Source: Sedimenticola thiotaurini (lineage in GTDB: Bacteria > Pseudomonadota > Gammaproteobacteria > Chromatiales > Chromatiaceae). From it: a stretch of 41,521 nt of DNA. The DNA lies in contig VMRY01000058.1 of the NCBI GenBank assembly GCA_007713595.1, positions 1 through 41,521 on the forward strand, given 5' to 3'. Positions within the stretch are counted from its first letter, which is position 1. The number at the start of each line of letters is the position of its first letter. Shown in pieces: positions 34,133-41,521 of this stretch. A program made the translations under genes and the position numbers. Under the pieces are notes generated by a model. It was not told the origin of the DNA and ran no database searches. It worked only from the letters and a program-made list of their open reading frames with translations.

Positions 34133-34182
34133 GCACACCATGGATGGTGTGCAAAGGCCGAAGGGGCGAAGCCATGGATGGC
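34133..34182. repeat. Two CCATGGATGG palindromic hairpins
   Basis: GCACACCAT-GG-ATGGTGTGC (34133-34152) and GCCAT-GG-ATGGC (34171-34182) share their centre and are 38 bases apart. They lie between the partition and replication segments of the origin region. Confidence 0.5.
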
Positions 34183-34237
34183 GAAGGGTAGGCGTTGTTA
34201 TGTGAAAAGGGCGTCCTTCTTTTGAGTATGATTTGAG

Positions 34238-34246
34238 TTATCCACA
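34238..34246 (+). other. DnaA box
   Basis: TTATCCACA, a perfect DnaA-box match about 100 bases left of the first iteron. Confidence 0.75.
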
Positions 34247-34338
34247 GCCGCAGGACTCTTTCTTGTTTTTTAATGTTTTTATACTTGTTTTTAAGAGGTG
34301 TTTTTACTCAGTAAATACAACAGGTTAGGCTGGCCACG

Positions 34339-34740
34339 TGCTACAATTTTACGGTGGGATGCTACAAAAATACGGTTTAATACTACAGTTAAGCGGCTTG
34401 ATGCTACAAATTTACGGCGTTATCCACAGGAGGAAAAAAGCCAGTAATGGCGCTGGTTTCAGGCTATTAAAGAACAATATTCACATATATCAGGAATTTA
34501 AAGGCGAATTATTTTAAATAATCTCTAATGCTACAAATTAGCGGCCAGTGATGGGGTTCCAAATGCTACATATTTACGGTGTTCGTTGAAGCAACCTATA
34601 CAGATACCCATACCCCAAATAATTCAAATGCTACAGATTTGCGGTTAATGCGCTTGAACTGAAATGCTACAAATTGACGGCATCCCCTCAACCCCCTCTA
34701 TATGAGGCCTGGAATTCACTTTGCTGCTACAGATATCCGG
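34339..34740 (+). other. oriV: Iteron origin of replication (oriV)
   Basis: Nine direct copies of a 16-bp iteron, consensus TGCTACARATTTRCGG, start at 34339, 34360, 34381, 34402, 34529, 34564, 34629, 34665 and 34725. The first four are exactly 21 bases apart (two helical turns). A DnaA box lies directly after the fourth, and an AT-rich stretch (34460-34525) follows, a likely unwinding region. The others are more spread and lead to the rep gene. Typical of Rep_3 plasmids, where Rep binds iterons to start replication and control copy number. Confidence 0.93.
34420..34428 (+). other. DnaA box adjoining the iteron cluster
   Basis: TTATCCACA, three bases after the fourth phased iteron and just before the AT-rich stretch. 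Confidence 0.8.
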
Positions 34741-34743
34741 CTA

Positions 34744-34771
34744 ATGCTACATGCGTTTACATTTGTAGCAT
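34744..34771. promoter_or_regulatory. rep operator: inverted half-iterons
   Basis: ATGCTACA (34744-34751) and TGTAGCAT (34764-34771) are half-iterons in inverted orientation, 45 bases before the rep start codon. In Rep_3 plasmids a Rep dimer binds such a site to repress rep, while monomers bind the direct iterons. TTGCCA at 34773-34778 is a candidate -35. Confidence 0.75.
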
Positions 34772-34815
34772 ATTGCCATAGACTAGCCCAAATTACATAT
34801 CGCCTAGGAACAAAC

Positions 34816-35541
34816 ATGACTAATCACAAGGAGGTAGGAAAGGTTGCCAGATCTTCTATCTCGAGTCGTTTAGTTACGAAGGCGAACGCGCTGATCGAGG
34901 CATCATACAGCCTCACGCTCAATGAACAGCGAATTATCCTTGCCTGTGCCGCTCAATTGGATGGGCGAAAGCCATTACCCAAGGACAACCTATTCACGCT
35001 CTCGGTGGACGAATTTAGCGACCTGTTCAATACCGACATGAAGAGCGCCTATAGGGAAATGGAAGACGCCGTGAACAAGCTGTATGAACGGGATATCCGC
35101 AAGATCGAAGGCGAAGTAAAGAAAAGGATGCGCTGGGTCTACTCAGCGGAATATCGAAAAGGGGAGGGCAAGGTCAAGCTGGGATTTTCGCCAGAGATAG
35201 CACCCTATATCACAATGCTACACAAGCGTTTCACCAGCTACCGCCTGGCCGAGGTAGCGGAACTCTCCTCCACCTATTCGATCAGGCTTTATGAAATGCT
35301 GGCCCAGTTTACCGGGACCGGGCTTTTCATTATCACGGAGCAAGACCTGAGAAATCGCCTGCAGCTGCAGGGCAAATATGACCGTTTCACCAACCTGAAG
35401 GCACGGGTGATCCAGCCCGCGGTGAATGAGTTGAACCAGAAAACATCGCTGCATATTGAGTGGAAACCGATCAAGAAGGGTAGGGCGGTAGACCGCCTTG
35501 AGTTCAGATTTGAAGAGAAGGCTCAGATGGCGTTGTTGTAG
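34816..35541 (+). CDS. rep: Replication initiator protein, Rep_3 family
   Basis: 241 residues from the ATG at 34816 (MTNHKEVGKVAR; AGGAA six bases upstream). A longer frame from 34702 would cross the last iteron and the operator, so it is rejected. The two winged-helix domains are visible: NALIEASYSLTLNEQRIIL (about 22-40) at the N-terminus and YSIRLYEMLAQF to RVIQPAVNEL (about 155-215) at the C-terminus. It binds iterons and loads host replication proteins. A truncated cousin lies at 203-418. Confidence 0.94.
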   Translation: MTNHKEVGKVARSSISSRLVTKANALIEASYSLTLNEQRIILACAAQLDGRKPLPKDNLFTLSVDEFSDLFNTDMKSAYREMEDAVNKLYERDIRKIEGEVKKRMRWVYSAEYRKGEGKVKLGFSPEIAPYITMLHKRFTSYRLAEVAELSSTYSIRLYEMLAQFTGTGLFIITEQDLRNRLQLQGKYDRFTNLKARVIQPAVNELNQKTSLHIEWKPIKKGRAVDRLEFRFEEKAQMALL

Positions 35542-35635
35542 TGAATAGAGTATAGACTCTCGAATTGGCATCCATCTTCAGGCTTTGTAATCAGCAGGTC
35601 GCGGGTTAGACTTCTTTCGTCAGCTAAATTTGTGG

Positions 35636-35794
35636 ATGGCCCGTCCCACAGAGTGGGACTTCTATCCTTACCTGCCGGACCCACATACTGAGAAATTTGC
35701 CGATGTATACGAGGCATCAATCCGAACGAATGTGCAGTATTCACTGCCCGACGTACTAATGACTCTTAACGGAATGCAAGAGGCGCAAAGGTGA
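35636..35794 (+). CDS. Small unknown ORF overlapping the CBASS cyclase start
   Basis: 52 codons from ATG 35636, reading MARPTEWDFYPYLPD and later FADVYEASIRTNVQYSL, ending EAQR. The TGA overlaps the GTG of the cyclase gene (GTGA), which suggests translational coupling. The frame is open for a further 15 codons upstream, so it could instead be the tail of a truncated gene. No ribosome site is strong. Not recognised; not a standard CBASS component. Confidence 0.45.
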   Translation: MARPTEWDFYPYLPDPHTEKFADVYEASIRTNVQYSLPDVLMTLNGMQEAQR

Positions 35795-36789
35795 CTCCAA
35801 ACTCTCGATTTTCCGAATTCCTGGCCGACATAGAGCCCAGCCCAACCACAAAAAGTAACGCTTCGAGTGCACAAAACCGCTTACGTGAAATACTCCAGGC
35901 GGATGTCGACTTCGGTTCACGCCATCGCACCACCTTCTTGTCAGGCTCATATAAAAGGGAAACCGCCATTCGGCCACAAATTAAGGGCGGCAGAATTAAG
36001 CGTCCGGACGTCGATATTATCGTAGTTACCGACTATCGGTTCAATGATCACCCTGGTGATGTGGTCGACGCAATTCACAAGGCATTGACACGGCATTACA
36101 CGCCGACCAACCGCCAGGCTCGCTCAGTTTCAGTATCTACCCAATTGGTAGATATGGATGTGGTACCACTAATTGACCCAACCGGGACAGGCGAGTATTA
36201 CATCGCTGATCGGCAACAGCAGCAATGGCTCAGAACCAATCCGCCTGGACACACACATTGGACAAGTGACATAAACAATCGCTGCAGCATGCGCTTTAAA
36301 CCCCTCGTCAAACTATTTAAGTGGTGGCGCCGAGAAAATGGGACAGTTGGCAAGAGGCCGAAAGGGTTTGTGCTTGAAGTGATTGCTGCGGAGTGCATAA
36401 ACCCAGATGAAAAACATTATGGTGAGCTATTTGTTCAAATGCTGGAGAAAATTGTGGTGCGCTATGCCAACGACATTCGCTACTACTCAGTACCCTGGCT
36501 GGAAGATCCGAGTTTGCCGGGCAACAACGTCCTTGCAGGCGTAAGTTTCGATTCTTTCAACGGCTTCTATAACAAGGTGGTAGAACATGCCGCTATCGGA
36601 CGCAAGGCGCTGTCACTGGTAGACCAGGAGCAAGCAACGGAAGGGTGGATGAAGCTCTTTGGTAAACGTTTTCCCAAGCCATCGGTCGGAAAGGAATCCG
36701 GACTTATGGAGTCGACCACTGTTGGAGCTGGCCTGACTTTCCCTGATCATCCCGTGCGTCCGCGAAACACACCGGAGGGGTTTGCGTAA
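35791..36789 (+). CDS. CBASS CD-NTase (cyclic oligonucleotide synthase)
   Basis: 332 residues from GTG. The nucleotidyltransferase core has GSYKRETAIRP (G52-S53), PDVDIIVV (D73, D75) and LVDMDVVPL (third acidic residue D121 or D123). This is the SMODS pattern of cGAS/DncV-like enzymes, which make cyclic di- or trinucleotides on phage infection. The C-terminal helical domain (about 165-290) is complete. It is first of the standard operon cyclase-Cap2-Cap3-Cap4. Clade is not assignable by eye. Confidence 0.9.
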   Translation: MTPNSRFSEFLADIEPSPTTKSNASSAQNRLREILQADVDFGSRHRTTFLSGSYKRETAIRPQIKGGRIKRPDVDIIVVTDYRFNDHPGDVVDAIHKALTRHYTPTNRQARSVSVSTQLVDMDVVPLIDPTGTGEYYIADRQQQQWLRTNPPGHTHWTSDINNRCSMRFKPLVKLFKWWRRENGTVGKRPKGFVLEVIAAECINPDEKHYGELFVQMLEKIVVRYANDIRYYSVPWLEDPSLPGNNVLAGVSFDSFNGFYNKVVEHAAIGRKALSLVDQEQATEGWMKLFGKRFPKPSVGKESGLMESTTVGAGLTFPDHPVRPRNTPEGFA

Positions 36790-36791
36790 TT

Positions 36792-38576
36792 GTGTGGTTC
36801 TTAACCGATCTGGCTCGACTGGAAAGAGAGCGTGCGACGGTCGAGGAGCTAGCGACAGAAACCTCATGGCTTGACTCAGTTTACTGGCAGATCGATGGTG
36901 CAGACGTAACTCTCGATTGCTCTATATGCTTACACTCAGGGGAGCGATACGAGGTTAGAGTCCGGTTCCCCTCCCATTATCCCAGTGCACCCCCGTCAGT
37001 GCGACCTCGCCAGCCGGCTTGCTGGTCCAGTCATCAATATGGTGTGGGTGGTGACCTTTGCCTTGAGCTTGGACCAGACAATTGGCACCGCGATCAGAAT
37101 ACTGCTGCAGATATGCTTGTGAGTGCCCATCGACTTTTGGCTGATGAAGAGGCGCGTCGAACTGAAGGCGCGACTGTCATTCCATCTCGCCATTCCGTAA
37201 CTCAAGGGCAAGAACAGCGCGGAAAGTACGTCAGGTTTATCATAACGCCCGCAGCATTGGCAGAGCTTGGTGGCGTCAAAGACGGCGATTGGGCGATTGC
37301 ACACTTTAGACAGATATACCATAACGAAGCCTCCATCGTGTTTCTCTTCAAGCTTGAGATTCAGGGCAATGGTCCGTTAGTTTTTAGCGAAGTTCCTGAA
37401 GAACTCTCTCGTCACGGATTTAGCGTCATAGGACTAGTAAAGGGAGGCAATCAGGAGGCGGCGCTAACTGATGCTCTTTCGAATGCAGAGGCGCTAGCAT
37501 CCTATCTTGATGGGGAGACATTACCGATTCTGGATGGCGAATCCGACCCACTGTGTGAAACCCGAGTTGATTTTGTGCTGATGCGCTCGGCAGATAGCTC
37601 ATGGCAGCTCACAATGCGCTGGGGTAGTCGCCAGAAGCTTTGGTTGTGTTCAACGGTTATTGCTGAAACATCACCCGCCAGCGTGCGTTTAGGCCCAGAC
37701 AGCGCTGAATTATCTGACACGACCGTTGCTATTGTTGGGCTTGGATCAGTAGGCAGTAAGATCGCAACGTCTTTGGCACGTTCAGGCGTGAATAGGTTTG
37801 TCTTGATCGATGACGATCTCCTGCAGCCAGATAATTTAGTCCGGAATGACAGTGACTGGCGCCATGTTGGCCAGCATAAAGTAGATGCTGTTGCGGATCG
37901 GTTAGCCTTAGTCAACTCCAAGATAGAAGTTTACCGTCACCGCGTGCGGTTGGCCGGGCAAGAATCAGCAACTACAGCCGCATCGGCAACAGCGGCCATG
38001 GGGAACGCCTCGGTGATTATTGATGCGACTGCAAACGCTGATGCGTTTAATCTGTGTGCACATATTGCAAGGCAATCGCGCCGCCCGCTGGTTTGGTTGG
38101 AGATTTACGCGGGTGGTATAGGTGGTCTAATTGCACGTGCGAGGCCCGATAGAGACCCCGAACCATTCACTCTTCGCCAAGCGATCAACGATGCGGCGGG
38201 GCGCATTGCTAAGGAGAAAAACGCCATATCTCCGGAAACGGGAGCCAATTATGCGATTGAGCGGAGCAATCAATCACCAATTATTGCCACGGATGCCGAA
38301 GTATCAACTATTGCACACCTGGCTTGCCAGCTCGTAGCCGATACTCTGCTCGAGCGGGAACCGAGCAGGTTTCCAAATCCGGCTTATCTTGTTGGCCTCC
38401 AAAGACAATGGATCTTTGACCAACCGTTGCAGGTGTTCCCCATCGATTCTCACGATATTGGGTCATGGACATCCGATTCCCCCATGGACAGCTCAACACA
38501 CGCAGCCGGACTCGACTTTGTTAAGCAACTATTTGAAGACCTTGTGAGCCGTGGTAAAACTGACACTGCCAGCTGA
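36792..38576 (+). CDS. cap2: CBASS Cap2: E2-E1 ubiquitin-transferase-like fusion
   Basis: 594 residues from GTG, two bases after the cyclase stop. The N-terminal E2 domain (about 1-125) has FPSHYPSAPPSVRP and GGDLCLELGPDNW with C90 as catalytic Cys. The E1 domain (about 290-530) has VAIVGLGSVGSKIA (313-326) and FVLIDDDLLQPDNL (336-349). Cap2 attaches the C-terminus of the cyclase to target molecules and primes it. No Cys lies between residues 423 and 511, where an E1 crossover-loop Cys would be looked for. Overlaps Cap3 by 26 bases. Confidence 0.92.
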   Translation: MWFLTDLARLERERATVEELATETSWLDSVYWQIDGADVTLDCSICLHSGERYEVRVRFPSHYPSAPPSVRPRQPACWSSHQYGVGGDLCLELGPDNWHRDQNTAADMLVSAHRLLADEEARRTEGATVIPSRHSVTQGQEQRGKYVRFIITPAALAELGGVKDGDWAIAHFRQIYHNEASIVFLFKLEIQGNGPLVFSEVPEELSRHGFSVIGLVKGGNQEAALTDALSNAEALASYLDGETLPILDGESDPLCETRVDFVLMRSADSSWQLTMRWGSRQKLWLCSTVIAETSPASVRLGPDSAELSDTTVAIVGLGSVGSKIATSLARSGVNRFVLIDDDLLQPDNLVRNDSDWRHVGQHKVDAVADRLALVNSKIEVYRHRVRLAGQESATTAASATAAMGNASVIIDATANADAFNLCAHIARQSRRPLVWLEIYAGGIGGLIARARPDRDPEPFTLRQAINDAAGRIAKEKNAISPETGANYAIERSNQSPIIATDAEVSTIAHLACQLVADTLLEREPSRFPNPAYLVGLQRQWIFDQPLQVFPIDSHDIGSWTSDSPMDSSTHAAGLDFVKQLFEDLVSRGKTDTAS

Positions 38577-39048
38577 ATGGCGAGTGCGCCTAATTGACGA
38601 GCTTGAGAGAGCCGGTAGCCACGAGATTGGTGGAATCGTGATGGGGGAGCAATTGGCACCAGGTGAGTTCCGGATAGCTGAAATGACTTTTCAGCGACGA
38701 GGAGGTTTGGTGGCGAGTTTCGTACGAAATGCAAAGTGGGCACTATATTCTCTCTGCAATTTCTTTTCACGAACGGAGCACCGATATCAACAATTTAACT
38801 ATCTTGGGGAATGGCACTCACACCCACTGTTTGCACCGGCCCCAAGCAAGCGAGACCATGCCACAATGATTGATCTCACTTGCCATGGGGAGACGGGCGC
38901 AAACTTCCTCATCTTAATGATCGCACGCTTAGATGCCTCTAGGTCCCTGGAGGGTAGCGTTACAGTGTATCTACCCAATGGTACCGTGGGAGCGGGCATT
39001 CTAAGAGACGACGAGAGCCTAGGTCGAAGAGGCCGGGCTATTGAATGA
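38551..39048 (+). CDS. cap3: CBASS Cap3: JAB/JAMM isopeptidase
   Basis: 165 residues from GTG 38551, which lies inside the end of cap2. JAMM residues are complete: E25 (HEIGGIV), GEWHSHPLFAPAPSKRD with H89, H91, S99 and D102. Cap3 removes the cyclase from its conjugates and so counteracts Cap2. Length is typical. Confidence 0.92.
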   Translation: MVKLTLPAEWRVRLIDELERAGSHEIGGIVMGEQLAPGEFRIAEMTFQRRGGLVASFVRNAKWALYSLCNFFSRTEHRYQQFNYLGEWHSHPLFAPAPSKRDHATMIDLTCHGETGANFLILMIARLDASRSLEGSVTVYLPNGTVGAGILRDDESLGRRGRAIE

Positions 39049-39059
39049 GGTAGACCTCT

Positions 39060-40574
39060 TTGGCAAACACGACGACGGCAATTCACAATGGCTTTAACTA
39101 CCAAGCGCGTATTTTTTGGTTGCACGCGTTTAAACTTCTTAGGCCAGAAACCCATGTTCACGAGGTGATATTTGAATCTGCCAGCCCCAAAGGGTTTGAT
39201 GATGTTGTCGTGCTATATGACACGCCAATTCCCCGTGGCGGGACGGAGCGTATTACCGAGGAATGCTATCAGATAAAGTGGCACGTCAGTGCTGGTGGTC
39301 GTTTTGGTTTCGAACACCTCACTGATCCTCAATTTATCTCTGCCAAAAGTGTGTCCTTGCTCCAAAGGCTGAGGGATGCCGTGACCAGAAAGCCAGATGG
39401 ATCTGCATTCGTTTTTCTGACCACCGACCGGATCGCCGACTCCGATCCATTGTCAGGCCTGATCTCTAAGAATGATCATTCCATCCTGTTGGAGAAGTTA
39501 TTTAGCACCAGGACGGACAATAGCTTAATGGGAAGTGTTCGCGCCTGCTGGCGCAAGCACCTGAAATTAGAGAGTGACCAGCAACTCAAACCGATCTTGT
39601 CCAAGCTGCGAATATTTGACGGTTACCGATCGCTCGAGGAGCTTCGGCAAGAAGTTAATACTAACGCGGTTGCTGTTGGCCTAAAGCCTGACAATGATGC
39701 AAGGTCAGATTTTCGTTACGACGATCTAGCTCAAAAACTAAATGGGCGCAAGATTGATACTTTTAATAGGGGGAATTTGGTAGAGGTGGCCAAGGAAGAA
39801 GGGCTATGGGTTGGGACACCAATTGAGCCGGTGGGATCGTTATTAATTGCGATTCACAGTTTTTTAGGGCTCGCAACTGATCTGGTTTCGGCGGAACCGG
39901 ATAACACACTGCATCTCAATCACTTGTTTCGGCAACGCTACCTTGAAGAGGGTAGGGAATGGCAGGCCGACATCAAACCTCTTGTTGAATCTTTCCTTAC
40001 AGATATGGCGCATCGATCATCTGACCTTCGTCTTGTGATGAACGCACACGCGTCGATCGCTTACCTAGCAGGCACGGTTTATCATGTGAAATCAGGCATT
40101 CATTTAGAGCTAATGCAAAAGGGCATAGTTGGCGGTCTCAGGGCCTGGTGCGCGGACGACAGGACCGCGGGAGATGCATTAAAGATTACGAACAATACCC
40201 TGGGCGGCTCACCTGATATTGCGGTCGGCATCAGCATTACTCAGTCTGTTGAAGCGCACATGCAGCGCTATATTGATGCATCTTTGCCTAGTGTGGGGCA
40301 CATGGTAACAGCGATGCCGCATTCGGGCCCCGGGCAGCAATGTATTTCCGGAGGACAGCATTCTTCCAAGCTCGCGCAGCAGCTGGCTCAATTTATTCGT
40401 GAAGTAAAGATCGATAATTTCGGAGCAACTGTGCATGTATTCGCTGCATGCCCAAATAGTTTCCTTTTTTACCTTGGCCAACAGCACCAGGGGATAGGGC
40501 CTGTAATTGTTTATGAATTTGATTTTGATGGACAAGGAAACAAAGGCTATCAACCATCATTTTTGATTGAATAG
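39060..40574 (+). CDS. cap4: CBASS effector Cap4: nuclease-SAVED protein
   Basis: 504 residues from TTG 39060, GAGG nine bases upstream. The N-terminal DUF4297-like nuclease begins GFNYQARIFW, with FDDVVV (D47/D48) and CYQIKWH (Q71, K73) as the restriction-like active site. The C-terminal SAVED domain (about 290-500) ends HVFAACPNSFLFYLGQ, IGPVIVYEFD. Cap4 senses the cyclic nucleotide through SAVED and then degrades DNA, causing abortive infection. It follows cap3 by 11 bases and closes the operon. The 3' end overlaps the convergent small membrane gene by 18 bases. Confidence 0.9.
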   Translation: MANTTTAIHNGFNYQARIFWLHAFKLLRPETHVHEVIFESASPKGFDDVVVLYDTPIPRGGTERITEECYQIKWHVSAGGRFGFEHLTDPQFISAKSVSLLQRLRDAVTRKPDGSAFVFLTTDRIADSDPLSGLISKNDHSILLEKLFSTRTDNSLMGSVRACWRKHLKLESDQQLKPILSKLRIFDGYRSLEELRQEVNTNAVAVGLKPDNDARSDFRYDDLAQKLNGRKIDTFNRGNLVEVAKEEGLWVGTPIEPVGSLLIAIHSFLGLATDLVSAEPDNTLHLNHLFRQRYLEEGREWQADIKPLVESFLTDMAHRSSDLRLVMNAHASIAYLAGTVYHVKSGIHLELMQKGIVGGLRAWCADDRTAGDALKITNNTLGGSPDIAVGISITQSVEAHMQRYIDASLPSVGHMVTAMPHSGPGQQCISGGQHSSKLAQQLAQFIREVKIDNFGATVHVFAACPNSFLFYLGQQHQGIGPVIVYEFDFDGQGNKGYQPSFLIE

Positions 40575-40703
40575 GAGATTGCTGAAAATGCTATTCAACC
40601 CTTCTCCAAGCAGCAACCAAATAGCACCCAATATAAGACCGACCATGAATCCCACCAAGTAGGCCATGGCAACAATAATCGTAATGGTCAGCAGAATTCC
40701 CAT
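40557..40703 (-). CDS. Small single-membrane-segment protein
   Basis: 48 residues from the ATG at 40703 with AGGAGA six bases upstream; a longer frame lacks support. One long hydrophobic segment (about residues 4-35: ITIIVAMAYLVGFMVGLILG) and a short polar tail. Similar tiny membrane proteins follow small plasmid genes, with no known role. Second gene of a two-gene minus-strand unit. Confidence 0.6.
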   Translation of the reverse strand: MGILLTITIIVAMAYLVGFMVGLILGAIWLLLGEGLNSIFSNLLFNQK

Positions 40704-40720
40704 CTCTATCTCCTTTTTCT

Positions 40721-40740
40721 GGCCGGGCCGAAGCCCGGCC
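40721..40740. repeat. Very stable hairpin with UUCG loop between two small genes
   Basis: GGCCGGGC (40721-40728), loop, GCCCGGCC (40733-40740). In the minus-strand mRNA the loop is UUCG closed by C-G, a specially stable tetraloop. It sits ten bases before the ribosome site of the membrane-protein gene; no T-tract follows, so it more likely stabilises or separates the two messages than terminates. Confidence 0.7.
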
Positions 40741-40749
40741 GTTGTGCTG

Positions 40750-40932
40750 TTATTCCTCTTTAGGCGGCAGGAGAACGATTTCACCATTCACCGGAAGCGC
40801 AGCCAGTTTGATCTGATAGCCGCCCTTGCTGTTGGACCAGGCAGCACCGATCTTGTGGAAGAAGGTGTTTTCTCCCTCTCCGGTCACGGTGTAGGCGATC
40901 AGTGAGGGTCTTTTGGATTTGTTTGTGCTCAT
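40750..40932 (-). CDS. Conserved small plasmid protein of unknown function
   Basis: 60 residues: KRPSLIAYTVTGEGENTFFH, IGAAWSNSKGGYQIKL, LPVNGEIVLLPPKEE. Short proteins of this plan (xxTGEG...W.rIGaAW.....G..i.L...P..G.ivL) are common on proteobacterial plasmids. AGGAG upstream (minus strand) supports the ATG at 40932. Probably made with the membrane protein downstream. No function is known. Confidence 0.7.
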   Translation of the reverse strand: MSTNKSKRPSLIAYTVTGEGENTFFHKIGAAWSNSKGGYQIKLAALPVNGEIVLLPPKEE

Positions 40933-41280
40933 GGTGTAGCTCCTTTTGCAGTGTGAATGTGCAACCAGGTCAACCGGCAGGAAAGGCGAGGGGCCAGGGG
41001 TCAGGCCAGTGGATGGAGCGGCCCGCAGCGCAGCGAGGACACGGGAACGCAGACTGAACGAAGTGAACCCCTTGCGCGTCGTCGAGGCCGGTTAGGGTTT
41101 GCATACAATTCACACGGAAGGAGGCACTGAAGCACCATCATAAATATCAAGTACGCCAATGAGATACCGTGATATTTCGAAGAGAAAACAGTACTGGAAA
41201 CCGGAGAGCGGTTTCATGGACAATAAGCGTATCAGATAATCATAAAAACGGGGCAAGAACCCGGCCGTGGGAGCATGACA
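40933..41280. other. Intergenic region before the XRE gene
   Basis: 348 bases without a supportable gene. It holds a GC-rich part with several short imperfect repeats (about 40970-41095) and then a more AT-rich leader. The two flanking genes diverge, so promoters for both are expected, but I cannot point to clear boxes. Confidence 0.5.
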
Positions 41281-41499
41281 ATGTCCGAAACAAGAGACGT
41301 ATTGGCACAAAACATCCGGCGACTCAGAAAAATAAAAGGGATGCAGGTGAACCAGCTGGCGGAGGCATCCGGACTCTCTCGATCTTTTGTCGGCATGGTG
41401 GAGCATTCCAAGGTGAATATCTCCATCGACAAAATAGAGGCTATCGCCAAAGTGTTGGGTGTTGAGGTTTATGTGTTATTCGTCACACAACAAAAATAA
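41281..41499 (+). CDS. Small XRE-family DNA-binding protein
   Basis: 72 residues from ATG 41281; an ATG at 41275 is also in frame, but GGGAG (41269-41273) is seven bases from 41281 and only one from 41275. A single helix-turn-helix: LAQNIRRLRKIKGMQVNQLA, EASGLSRSFVGMVEHSK, ISIDKIEAIAKVLGVEVYVL. Likely a plasmid-control regulator. Confidence 0.85.
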   Translation: MSETRDVLAQNIRRLRKIKGMQVNQLAEASGLSRSFVGMVEHSKVNISIDKIEAIAKVLGVEVYVLFVTQQK

Positions 41500-41521
41500 T
41501 CGGGGATCCTGAATAGTAAAA

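Noticed and set aside
33734-34141. 135-codon open frame on the minus strand left of the origin
   Set aside because: It crosses repeats and palindromes, has odd composition (many Pro, Ser, Thr, no domain) and no ribosome site; probably a chance frame.
34702-34815. N-terminal extension of the rep gene
   Set aside because: It would translate an iteron and the inverted half-iteron operator; the ATG at 34816 has a ribosome site and a normal Rep N-terminus.

Overview
The window looks like a 41.5 kb stretch of a conjugative plasmid (or plasmid-derived element) from a proteobacterium, most likely a gammaproteobacterium. The grounds are an iteron origin with a Rep_3-type initiator, a ParA/ParB partition locus, and an IncP-like (RP4/Ti type) DNA-processing transfer region with a recognisable oriT. 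Genus cannot be told from the sequence. No rRNA, tRNA, CRISPR array or intact transposase is visible. Only the relaxosome/coupling half of the conjugation machinery is present; no VirB/Trb mating-pair operon (other than a VirB1-like muramidase) lies in the window.

Layout. 0-5.8 kb is a patchwork: the tail of an unidentified gene, a truncated initiator (rep) fragment joined head-on to a truncated Fic fragment, a complete type III restriction subunit (Res) with no methylase beside it, two AT-rich accessory genes and further gene debris. 5.8-14.3 kb is the transfer module: leftward traJ-traI-traG-traF-traB-virB1-like (all overlapping or abutting) and rightward traK-traL-traM, diverging from an RP4-like oriT at about 12.22-12.29 kb. 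14.5-19.0 kb holds a zinc-ribbon protein, then an XRE repressor/ImmA-like protease pair divergent from a ubiquitin-like conjugation operon (57-aa protein, ubiquitin-like protein, E2, JAB-E1 fusion, DUF6527-like protein). 19.3-30.9 kb is mixed cargo: a membrane GGDEF-EAL protein, a Fic protein with a KfrB-like tail, a secreted SH3-endonuclease/phosphatase-fold protein, an HMCES/YedK protein, a decayed second copy of the nuclease C-terminus, a CoiA-like protein and a PaeR7I/XhoI-type restriction-modification pair. 31.3-35.5 kb is the replicon core: parB, parA, two identical palindromic parS candidates, DnaA boxes, iterons and rep. 35.6-40.6 kb is a type II CBASS operon (CD-NTase, E2-E1 Cap2, JAB Cap3, SAVED/nuclease Cap4). 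The end has two small plasmid-type genes and a small XRE regulator.

How it fits together. The backbone replicates, partitions and transfers the element. The cargo is dominated by host-conflict and anti-phage functions (Res, PaeR7I-type RM, Fic, HEPN-like, CBASS, ubiquitin-like operon). The most noteworthy points are: (1) two separate E1/E2/JAB ubiquitin-like systems on one replicon; (2) a symmetric array of four TTAAC-N4-GTTAA operators between the XRE/ImmA pair and the ubiquitin-like operon, with the outer operators on the two ribosome binding sites and the inner ones on the promoter; (3) a Fic-KfrB fusion whose -10 box predicts a leaderless mRNA inside an inverted-repeat operator; (4) identical parS-like palindromes on both sides of parB; and (5) clear recombination scars (rep/Fic chimera, decayed nuclease duplicate).
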